A stretch of 64,000 nucleotides of DNA from positions 1-64,000 of the forward strand of contig VTFK01000151.1 of the NCBI GenBank assembly GCA_009617715.1, in the 5' to 3' direction. Below are positions 49,391 through 60,600 of the stretch, piece by piece. This DNA comes from Plectrocnemia conspersa. Its lineage: Eukaryota; Arthropoda; Insecta; Trichoptera; Polycentropodidae. The notes below the pieces were generated by a model. The model did no database searches. It worked only from the letters and a program-made list of their open reading frames with translations, and was not told where the DNA came from. Both the position numbers and the translations under genes were made by a program. Each line of letters opens with the position of its first letter. The stretch's first letter is position 1.

Positions 49391-52300
49391 TGCCATTAAA
49401 ATTAGTGTACATAAATATATATTATAATATGATTAGACGCCAGTGAAACTAAGTGAAGTTATTTATGAATGTAAATTATATTTCAATTGAAATTCTACAC
49501 ATGAATTAGTATATTTATTGAAAGGACTCGTCTCATGTTTTCGAACAAATTTATATTTATATATATTTATAAAATTTAAATTTTCAAGTGTTAGTATGTA
49601 AGTATTTAAACAAAGAGTCACAAAACTTTTTTCTTATTAATATTTATTAGTTGATAAATTTTAAATATTTTTGACATCATGTATATGTATATTAAAAAGA
49701 AAATTAAAATCAAGATCTATTTTGAATTCACTGAGAGGATATCGTTATGATTGGTTTATTTATCGTGTTTACCTATTGAGCTAAAGTTTGACTTTAGAAC
49801 ATTTTATGTTCAACAAGGTTGAACATAAAATGTAAACAAAAAATTGAAAGTGTTTATTTAATTTAGAATAAAACTGTCAACAATCTATGTTATATTTAGA
49901 CCAAAGATCATAACGGAGTTTAATACTAATTGTTTGCTTATTAAAATATACGTAAGAGTGAGACAATTATTCATACACATTAAAACACGTGGTGCAAGTT
50001 GGCTACACAGTGTAGCCAAAATTTACATTGTTGCATAACAAAGTACCTGGTATAAAAATATATGAAAAATATACTATAAAAAGTATAATAGCAAATGTGA
50101 TTCTTAGAATGACCAAAAATCACCATTGTAATGGGAACAACGCCCATTTAAAAAACTTGGATTTTTGCGATGTATCAATAATTTCTAATACTACATAAAA
50201 ATTAACGCTCATTTAAGGTACTTTAATATCATGTAATTTTAATATCATAATTTTAAAAAAAAAAAAAAATACATTGAGTCAAAATTTGCATTAAAAGAAA
50301 AATTAAGAAAATAAATTTAAATGCCGAAATCTCGTGAACAATTAATTTTACAAAAATATGAAATGCCCCATGAAAGCTAATAGCATTGATCTTCTAATTA
50401 ATCCTTTGGTTGCCAAGCCTTTTAGGAACATCTAAATATCGATGTATTATATAATAAAATATATTATTTTACCCTGAAGCAAATATCACACAGTGTATAA
50501 ATAACGTATTGATTATTTTTTTTTAATAATTTAATCATATCTGACAATGCTTGTCAAAGTGACAAAAGTTGATTTATCTGTTTTTGTCAACCAAAGGTTT
50601 AAAATAAGCTTCTATTTAATGTTTTTCTCTTTTTTGATCATTATGTAGTGCTTTATCAAAAGGGTGAATTACCCATTACAATGCTGCTATTATCCAAAAG
50701 TAGTACATCTTAAAAATATACTTTACAAAAATGGTTTTATTTTTTTATAGCTTTAATATTATTTGAGATATATCCATTTAATTAACAGACACATAAATAA
50801 CAATTTTATGATGTAATAAAATTCTTAATATGAATGTTATTTACTTGACTTATGGAATGTTTTCTTATTTTTCAATCGATCTGACAATGTTGTACTGATT
50901 AAATCAATACAAATCCAAGATGCGTTAATTTGTAGTTAAATAAATCTGTATTCTATCCAAGATAGCTCTAAAATGTTGTAAAAGATCTTCTCTCAGTGAA
51001 CAGACAGTAAACTAAATGTGTGTAGAGATATTCGATTTAGTTAGCAAGCAAAGATATTAGTGCCATAATTGTGAATGTGCTAATTAATCGGTACTTGCGT
51101 AGTTTGCGTATGCACCACAACATTGCAAATAGGAATTATGTACATATTAATTGTATTAGTTGTATTATTACATTTGTGTATTCTTATACTTATATACATT
51201 ATATCACACTATATTTATTTCATATAAAGCAACGCGATTGATTCGTTAGTATGTATATGTTAGTCAATCAAGTGACGTCGAGTTGTGGATGCCTAACGAG
51301 AGTGATTTTAACTAGTTTTATTTTTCATTAAAAATGGAAAAACAGATGGCTGTGAAATGTCTAGACAGTTAATGCTGTAAATAATATAAAATAAAAATGT
51401 CCGCCGTTTATTATTACCAGCTTAGCGTTTTTTTTATTTTACCATTTAACCCATATACTGATTTTATTTTTTATATATACTATTTCGTTACGAAGGCTGG
51501 TGAAGCGATTATTTTTGAAATTAAATATTAATATATATAAAAAAATACATGCCATTACGTAATTTCCATTTTGAAAAGCTGTTGTGGTGTGTTGTGTTGT
51601 TTAATGTAATTATAAAAATGTGTTATTTTTGTATATTTGTAATGTATATTTGTTATTGTGGTCCAAATAAAACGATGTAAATAGACAAAATAAAAAAGAG
51701 ATAACCACATTTCAGAAATATATCCATTTATGAAAGATTCCGTCTATATTTTTGTTCAAATATTATTTTATCTATTACCTATGCCCAAAAAATAATTCAA
51801 GAGATACTAGGAGAAATCTGATTTTGCTACCAAACTACCAAATTGTACATTGTACGAATAAATGTAGTATTTTCGACGTACTAAAGAAAGTAAGAAAATT
51901 AAGTTAAACGAGAATAAACGACTTAATTTATCTACATTAAAAAATTAAAGAAATATCAGGTATAGTATATATATATATTTTCAAATTCTATCGGGTCTGG
52001 AAGATCGGAATTAGCTATTGTTTTATAATTATAGTTTCGATCTATCATCATAGATTAAATTTTCCTAGATTTACCTGATTTCACGGCCAAATATCGTGAT
52101 AAATAATTTAAATATAGTCGAGCTAGGTTGTGCATAGTGATGTAAAAATAGTTTATAAGCAACAAAATAGTTGTCATTAAATTACAAACTTTGATTTCAG
52201 TTTGGTGTCTCCCTACATAATTAGTATCCTTCAATCCTTCAAATGTGTTTATCCTTCCATTTGTCCATTTGCAGTGACCATAATCCACTCAAAATATTCA

Positions 52301-52495
52301 GTCGGCATGTACGTAGGTGTAATATAGGTGTAATTAGATCAGTTAAAAAAGCTTATGCTGATGAAAATGACATCATTATATTAAATAATAAAAAAGTATG
52401 TAGGGTATCCTGCAAAATTTCCTAATTAAAAAGCGACAATTGATTAAAAGTGCATTGCCAAAAAACACTAGATAAATTGTCATATTTAGAACACC
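49391..52495. other. 3' UTR and intergenic DNA after the cyclase
   Basis: AT-rich, with several AATAAA hexamers. A 13-bp inverted pair, ACATTTTATGTTC...GAACATAAAATGT, lies at about 49,799-49,832. No coding signal. Confidence 0.55.
51666..51671 (+). terminator. Candidate distal poly(A) signal of the guanylyl cyclase
   Basis: AATAAA followed by a GTAA/T-rich stretch. Another AATAAA is nearer the stop codon, at 49,867-49,872. Which one is used cannot be decided from sequence. Confidence 0.25.
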
Positions 52496-52690
52496 AGGGA
52501 CGTCATTATGGAGTGGGGAGGGGGTACAAGCCGGGGACATTTGCCTTCCTTTGAATTTAGTCAGAAAAATGCATGTCATTCAGTGAAATACTATAAATCC
52601 TAATGAAATCAATATATTAAAAAAACGACCTCTGATTGGCACACTTTTGACCCCCCCCCCCACCCTTAAAATAGATGAGATGACGTCTTT
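52496..52690 (+). repeat. CAGGGACGTCAT-type MITE, copy 3 (intergenic)
   Basis: The left end CAGGGACGTCATTATGGAG and right end GATGAGATGACGTC are inverted. Inside are GAATTTAGTCAGAAAAATGC, ATGTCATTCAGTGAAAT, AAAAAAACGACC and a poly(C) run (about 52,651-52,661), as in copy 2. Degenerate further ends are visible near 43,335 and 56,690. Confidence 0.7.
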
Positions 52691-53859
52691 GATTCTAAAC
52701 CAGAAATTCTCGGGTAATCCCTCAAAGAAAATCTATAGAAAACAGTATTGAATTAATAAAATAATATCGGAATACATTTTCACCGGTAGATTTGTTTACC
52801 AATAAAAATATAATTTCTTTAGCAGGTAGATATATATTTTTACCAGTGAAAATATAATTTATCTCTAGTGTGTGCTAGTAAAATTATATGCTTTTAAGTT
52901 TTCCATACGTAATAATATTTATGTATATATAAATAATTATCATTACTTATTAACATGCGATGTATAAATATTACAGTGAATGTATTTTTCAGCCAAGTCA
53001 CATTAAAGTGAAGTCCAAATACATTTTTACCAGTAGATATATATTACTACTAGCGAAAATAGGCTCGTTTTCAAAATTAATTTTAGACTACTCTCACAAC
53101 ATTTTATGTGAGAGTCATTTTTCGGTACAAAGCGAGTTGATTTTAGTTGATTTTAAAAAAACTCAACCGACTCAAACCAATATAATAATAAATATAAATA
53201 AAAGCATAACAGAAAACTAGGAAATTTTACCAAGAAAGAGTTTAAAAGTGTTTTATAAAGAATATACTAAATTTACTAACAAATATCCCGTATTTTGGCT
53301 AATTTTTTTAGGAGAAAAATGTAAAAATATACTACTTAACTCGAATCATTTTTAATGACAATCTAACCCTATTCTATACACATACAGGTAAAGATGATAA
53401 ATTTAACGTATTACAAATCATCAACTCACTTTTCAGTCTCGGGGGCCTGTCGACGGAACGCGAAACTTCAACATTTCATGACGAAGGTTGAGTCACTGTA
53501 AAAAACACGTTTTATATTCGTTTACATGTTTTATTCGACTTTTACTTCTAATCATCGCATATAATAGTTAAAACATACCTGGTTAATTTGCACTCCGAAT
53601 CTTAATAACTGGACAAAAATCGCACAAAAACTCCTACTCTGCACCATCTTGTTTTTTCTCATGTTAATAATTTGAAAAACGATTAAATATTTGAATTGTC
53701 GAAAAATATTTTTTTTAAAATTAATTGTTTAAAACCGTCCGTCTAAACGCGGCAACACTATGCTGTTCTAATTATTATTATATACATATTTACTATATAA
53801 GATTATTATATCTATTATATATTGAAACTTATCATTTATATTTTTTTTATAGTATTTTT
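52691..53859. other. Intergenic AT-rich DNA
   Basis: Repeated phrases around TTTTACCAGTA and ACCGGTAGAT (about 52,780-52,860 and 53,028) suggest another short degenerate repeat. No gene recognised. Confidence 0.5.
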
Positions 53860-54090
53860 TCGATAGCTATGGCAAAATTTTCGCCAACCAAAGGAAAAAA
53901 CTTTAAGACATACAGAGCTAAAATTATGTCCAAAAAACAATATTACTATTGTGCTAGGTGATATGAATACCAAAATGGGTAAAGAGCGATTTTGGGAGGC
54001 AGTCATAGCTTATATACGATTAGTAATACTAATAACTTAAGCAATTTTATTTCATATGAAGTTAAATCAATTATTTAATTAACTTCTGCT
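53860..54090 (+). mobile_element. RTE-type non-LTR retrotransposon endonuclease relic
   Basis: The frame around 53,945-54,000 reads VLGDMNTKMGKERFWEA, the GDFNAKIG motif of RTE/craniofacin-type endonucleases, followed in another frame by an SNF-like stretch. It is short and broken. Confidence 0.5.
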
Positions 54091-54232
54091 TTATTATATT
54101 TTTTGTAGTATCAATTTTATATTAAATATTAAAAACTTCAATAGTCTGTTTTTGTATAAGCCCTAACGTATATAATATGTAGGGTTTATCAGTGCAGTTA
54201 AAAATTATATACAAAAAAAATTATAATATCTC

Positions 54233-54238
54233 TTTATT
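54233..54238 (-). terminator. Candidate poly(A) signal AATAAA for the ITFG1 homologue
   Basis: TTTATT on the plus strand reads AATAAA on the minus strand, about 90 nt beyond the stop codon. It is the nearest canonical hexamer after the stop. In such AT-rich DNA a chance hexamer is possible. Confidence 0.4.
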
Positions 54239-54328
54239 AAATAAAAAAATTATAAAATATATCAATATATTATATTTGTACATACATATGTATCTAACAG
54301 ATCTATTTATACATCACATTAAATAAAC

Positions 54329-56366
54329 CTAAGTATTGACTGTATTTTCGATTTCTCTTTTTCTCTCTAGTCTATCGTCTCGCTTTTCCTTCATATGGAA
54401 AAATATGACTATCATCAAAATACCGCCGCATATTCCGGTGAAGACCCAGACGCTCTTGAGGATGACTTTGGCCGGCGTCACGAAAAGCTGAACCTTCCAT
54501 CTCGACGGGTCGTTGGGAGGCCACGGAATAACCACAATTTGAGAGTTAGGAATCAATTGCGTCCACACTTTGGAATAGTTGGAAAGACCGACTTGAAGAG
54601 TGTCTACGAAATTGGGCGTTCTGTCCAATCCGAATATTGAATATGGAAGATTTAGGGAATAATAAGCGGATTGAGGCAATTGAGCGCAAACTCCCGAGCG
54701 GTCCAATCCTTCTTGAGATAACGTGTGATAGAATATACGAGGGCCAGGTAAATTTGTACCTAGAATGATAAAATTAGTTAAGATAACATATACTACTATT
54801 AAACTGTACTTTTTTCTGCTACAAAGACGAAATAACTATTTTCCTATATCAACTTTCTTGATATTAAATGACGTTAATGTGTTTTAAATGACCATTAAGA
54901 AAAAAATTACAAATGACACATAAGTGCGTCTCAGGTCTGTAACGTTATAATAAGTAATTTTATATATTAATTAAATTATATCGTCTTCGTAAGGATTACA
55001 TTTACATACCGTATGTTCCCTTCCGTTTCCCTAACGGACCGATTGTAGTAGGAACTATTTTATTTGTCAATCCGGTTAAAACCATCACTTTGATGAAGTT
55101 AGCGTCGTAATCCAAATTATTTTTATAGGCTCCAATTTTATATTTGTTGGTGGTTAAGTTTTTTTGTAAGACGATAAAGTCTAATATGCCATCTTGAAAG
55201 AAATCGTAAAACACGGAGAGGAATGTTCCTTTTTGGAATGTACCGAAAGCGTTCCATAGCACGTTGTAAGTCCTTTTGAAGTTACACGGGGAGCTGGTAC
55301 ACGGAACGTTCTCCAATAGGAAAGTTTGCAATTCTCCGTTGACGGTATGTCTCAAAGTGACCAATAAATCGGGATATCCGTCCATGTTGTAATCTCCTCC
55401 TCTCATCGTCATAGTTTCTGTATATAGATCGTCATTGGGAGGATTGAATCCCCAAACGTTGTGATTTTTATCTTCGAAGTCGATCTTCAGATTGACCCAA
55501 TCACTGTCGTCGTTCAATAAAATGGTGCTGTTCAAACATTCTTTATCGTAACAAAACGGAATCAACAAATACAACTGTCCGGATAATTCCACGTCCAGGA
55601 ACAACGATTGTCCGACGAATCCTGAACCGATCGGCAAGTTATAATTTTTGTAATAATCAAATCCTGGCGTGTTTACGTTTCCCAACCAAATTTCGAACAC
55701 GATTGGAGTCGTAATTAACAAATCGGCCGTATAATCTCCGTTGATATCCAAAAACGAATGAGAATGCGGAATTTTCACAGTATGATAACTAATTTCGCTC
55801 ATAGTGATCTTTTTGAATATAGATCTATTATTGCTGAACACCCAAAAGGATCTAATCTGATTCTCGTCGATACCGAACAAGTCGATGATCATATCCTGAT
55901 TGTAGTCGATGGCTAACGGATGTCCTATCGTTTTGGTGACGATCGGAACGTCGCCTATCGAACAATTGAGGTGATCCACGCCACCCCAGATGATCCTAAT
56001 ATCTTCTTGAGTAGATTTAATCGTTTTATTTGACACGTCTTGCGTCGTAATCATAATATCCATGAACGCATCTCCGTCAAAGTCGCCGGGTACGACGCTA
56101 GTGATTTTGAAATTTACAAATTTGCACTTCGTGCCTTCCTTGCTTCTCATCATGGGCTCTCCTTTCTCGTTTGCGAATAAAATATCCAAAGTTGTACCGT
56201 TGTCCCTCGTGATGAATATATCCGTAAGTCCGTCCGAGTTAAAATCGCCAAACGCAGCAGGCAAACCATCCCGGTCGTCTCCGAACACGTTTTTAGATAT
56301 ATCGTACGATCTTAACTTCGATATGTTGACGATAATAAGAACGAAGAGTATTTTCAACTTTGCCAT
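54329..56366 (-). CDS. ITFG1: T-cell immunomodulatory protein homologue (ITFG1/TIP, LINKIN family)
   Basis: Type I membrane glycoprotein of the ITFG1/TIP (LINKIN) family. Family members act at the cell surface in cell adhesion and are linked to tubulin and RuvB-like partners. Two exons on the minus strand: 56366-55010 and 54759-54329, joined through donor G|GTATGT and acceptor TTCTAG, phase 1. The product is 595 residues, close to the human protein (about 610). Seen: an N-terminal hydrophobic signal (about 1-20); FG-GAP/calcium-loop repeats of the beta-propeller with FGDFNSDGLTDI, PGDFDGDAFMDI, LDINGDYTADLL, GGDYNMDGYPDLL and FYDFFQDGILDF; a conserved Cys-rich piece (PCTSSPC); one membrane span near 556-575; and a short basic/acidic cytosolic tail. 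The start is the first Met, with the signal peptide directly after it. It is divergent to the WRN gene and convergent with the cyclase gene. Confidence 0.93.
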
Positions 56367-56814
56367 TTTGTAATATTTTTTTATATTTTATCTATAGTTA
56401 TTTTTTTGATTTAACTACATATTTATATAGAAAACTATGATAAAATGTTGTAAATATATGTATACGATTATATATACGATTCGGTGTTTACAATGTCACA
56501 CTGACGTTTCGATTTACTTTGGCCATAGCACTTTTAAAATTGTCCATTATTTAACAAATTATGCTCCTTTCTAATAGTATTAATATTTGTAAAATACTAC
56601 AGGTTGTATTACTATCAATAATTAATTTCAGGTGAGAAATAATATGTTTTCATTTTAATTCAGATCCATATTATTTTATTAAATGACATTAATTTTTCTG
56701 ACCTAAATAAAAGGGAGGCTAATGATCCTACATGAGAGTTTCCATTGCGACGGTGATGCCACTATTTTATTTTTTTAATTGACAAATTGCCATGGGATTT
56801 AAAAAAAATGTTTT

Positions 56815-56970
56815 CACAAATTATTTTGTCTTAGGAGAATAAAAGAAGAAAGATTGCCGCGGGAGTCAAAAATTGAATTTGGAAAATTTTTGTACAAGGA
56901 GAGCAAAGAAGTACAAAAGGATGACAAAGGAGGACAATACCCTTCAAAGGAGGATGCCTGGTCACCTTAA
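56815..56970 (+). repeat. MITE-like repeat with GGTGACCAGGC-type end
   Basis: Direct-orientation relative of 28,790-28,935. Its right end GCCTGGTCACCTT at about 56,957 mirrors the left end of that copy. A lone end (AGGTGACCAGACATCCTC) is also present at about 44,564. It lies between the divergent ITFG1 and WRN genes. Confidence 0.5.
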
Positions 56971-57629
56971 TTAAACCAACGAGATGGTAGTGCTCCAATA
57001 GTGTTTTTTTTCAATAAGCCAAATGTAATTTTTAGTAGTTGTGAAACGTCACGTTTATTGAAGGTTCCAAACCATCGCTCGTTCGCACTCAAACTGTTTA
57101 ATATACCTGGTAATAAAATTTATTCATCGTCATATTTACAGTTCTAGATTTTTTTAGCATTCTATATGAACATCACTGTAGTTAATGATTGATTGATTTT
57201 TATATAATCAAATTATAATACGTTTGGGCTAGCTACGAAAAAAACCACCTAAGCGCTACTATATACTTTTCTAAATACACAAAATAAGTAAACAATTCCT
57301 GTCCAATTCAATAAATAATAGGAAATAGCTTGCCTAATCCATGAACGAAGCAATAAACTTGCAATTTTTATGAATTGAGAGAGTTATTCTTAAGGTGTTC
57401 ACTGTTCTGATTAATGCATTAATCTGTCCAAAAGTAATGCACATATATTTATTTTATATATGGCGCATTTTAATTGTCCTATTTAAATAATAATAATACA
57501 TATATTAATTTTTTGAATGAAGCACAATTTGACAGTTTAAAATTATTATATGGCAACACCGCTTAGTTGTCGCGGGTTTATCGCTAGGGTGATAGAAATA
57601 TTTGTTATTGTTTAAATTGCGACTTTAAA

Positions 57630-60600
57630 ATGGAAACTGAGGATATAAACGACCTTCTAATGCATGACAGCTGGGAAGAAGACGATTTGGTAATATATAT
57701 ATATATTGATTATCGAGAGTGAGAGTAAAAATTGAAATTGTAACCACTTTTATAGACCCCACAAGGTTCAAAAGAAAGCGTCGACGATAGACCGTCTAAA
57801 TATCATCTGGAAGTGTTGAAGAAATACTTTGGACATTCGAAATTCAGACCGCTTCAATGGAAGATCATAGATTCGGTGATGAATAAAAGGAGGGATAATT
57901 GTATAGTGATGGCGACAGGATATGGAAAATCGCTGTGCTATCAATATCCGGCAGTTTTTAAATGCGGTTTATCTGTTGTCATATCGCCGTTAATTTCGCT
58001 TATGGAAGATCAAGTGCAAGCTTTGGAGGTTAATATAATTATTTTTAAATGTTATTTTTCAAAATTATTCAAATTTTACAATAATATTTTATATTTATAG
58101 GTAGCAAACATTCCAGCTTGCTTTCTAGGCAGCGCTCAAACGAAAAAATCTCAAGTTCTGCAAGATTTGGAGTCAGGATCTTACCGTTTGGTTTATTTAA
58201 CGCCCGAGTATGCGTCTGGTGAATTTGGTAATAATATTAATTATTTTAAACAATATTTTAATTTTTTATAAAAGCAATCTGACCGCTATACAAATATATC
58301 TTCCATATTTCAGGACATGTACAATTTTAATTTGTTCTTTTATACTAGGTATTATATATTATATTTTTTTATCAATTGTATGTTCACAGGTCTGGAATTG
58401 TTAAAAAAATTGGATCAAAAGTTAAAAGTTACACTATTGGCTATCGACGAAGCTCATTGTATATCTCAATGGGGCCACGATTTTCGTCCAGCTTATAGAA
58501 ACTTGAAGAATATTAGAAAATCTCTTCCAAATACGCCCATTTTGGCCGTAACTGCAACTGCCACGGAAACAGTGAGAAACGATTTAATCAAAGCTTTAAA
58601 TTTGAGGTAAATTGTACTGGATTTTATATATAATATAAACGTATATTTTTACTAATTCAAATCTTGCAGAAATCCACAAGTGTTGAGCACTAGTTTCGAT
58701 AGACCGAATCTCTATTTTATGGTAGAGAAGAAGACCAGCGATGAGTATTCCGATATATATCGAGTCTTGAACAAAAACGATAGTCGTTTCAATATCGCCA
58801 AAGGCTCTACCATTATTTATTGTATCACAAAAAAAGTTACGGACCAAATAGTGCATCTTTTAAATGGTGTAGTATATTTTTTAATTTATGTTTTTGCTTT
58901 TGTTTAGCGACTTTTTATTGTTAATTTTGAATTTTAACAGGAAAAGGTATTAACTGCGCTGCTTATCATGCCGGTTTGACCATCAAGGATAGGAAATCAG
59001 TCCACGATTCGTTTGTGAGTGATGAAATCAAAGTCATCGTTGCTACAATTGCTTTCGGAATGGGAATTGATAAACCAAATGTCAGGTTTGTGTATTATTT
59101 TTGTCTTGTGACTGTTAAACTTCTTGGAATCAATTTCGTATCATACTTTTCTACCACAGATCGGATTTCAACTGTAAAAATCATTTTTAAATTCATTCAC
59201 TATTATTATTGTCATCTCTAATCTGGACCGACACTTTGTTTTGCCCACATGGCACCAAAATAAAAAACCCAGTTTTCAACAACCGCAGAGGTAACCACCC
59301 TGTCAGCTACAGAGAATGCTCAAAGAATCCTAACAACATAAAAAACAAAATCACTTCGAAACGGGCTATTAATAAAATAAACCAGTTAGCCGAGGGCTAG
59401 CGAATTTGGAAAATCGTTCTCTCAGCAGTAAATATGGGAATCCCAAAAACACAACCTTTATCGGTTGAGCCAACTGCGACTGCTCCGATTACAAAATCTT
59501 ATAACTACTCATTTAATTAATCAACTCTAAATATATGAAACGTAACATTTTAAAAATATAAGCTTGGAATGCTAACGGTCTTTGAGAGAGACAGTTTGAA
59601 CTTAATCAATTTTTAATAAATTAAGTCATAGATTCTTTTATCTGAAACTCGTTTAAAAGCATTGATAAAAACAAATTTTACTAATTATACAGCTGTGGCC
59701 AATTGAAAGTTTCATAGGCAATATTTCACGAATTCTATTATTAAAATGTATTCTTTGCTTAAAACTTGTTCTATTGTATTTTTTTATGATCAAGTGCATC
59801 TGTGGTAATAATTTACAAGATATTTTAACTTGGAAAGTCTCCTAAGTTGTTGCATCATCTACGTCGCTATTTAATCTATCTTCTGGTAGTAATAATACCA
59901 TATCCATACAATCGCATGCTTCTATTTGTTGGCCTTCTTCATCTTCCAAATTGTTCGAATCTTACGGAAAAAAATATTTTACAAAAACTGATGTAAAAAA
60001 CGACAATAAAGAATTTATTGCTTCCAAAAATATATTATTTTTCAAATCAGATAAATAAAAATTTATATTACACATAGAAAATAATTATAGAAAAATATGA
60101 AGAATATTTAATTTAGTAAAAGTATTACACGTTTTAATTATTAACTGAATTAACCCGCACCTTAAAAACGCAAAGACTTATGGAACAACCTGATACATAT
60201 TTGAGAACTTTTTCAGCCGATTATTATTATAATATGTAATATATAAGTTGTAATAATGTGAGAAAATTTCAGATGTGTTATTCATTACGGATCTTCAAGC
60301 GAAATGGAAGGCTATTACCAAGAAGCTGGTAGAGCTGGCCGTGATGGTAACCCTTCATTGTGCTTTCTGTATCATTCACCATCAGACTTCACCACACATG
60401 GGTAAGAAAATTAGAACGCTGACTACATATTTTTACTTAAGAGTCAGTGCACAAAAATAAATATACACAGAATTCATTTGATCGCTAAGAACCGGGCTAA
60501 ATTAGAACTAATAAAACAAGATAATATTCTCGAGAATAAAATACCAATACCACCCTGAATATTTACCCCTCAGGGCGACCGACCAATGACAGGCTAATGT

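Noticed and set aside
56062..56373. Plus-strand open frame over the start of the ITFG1 homologue
   Set aside because: Antisense shadow of the 454-codon exon, which has clear FG-GAP repeats on the minus strand.
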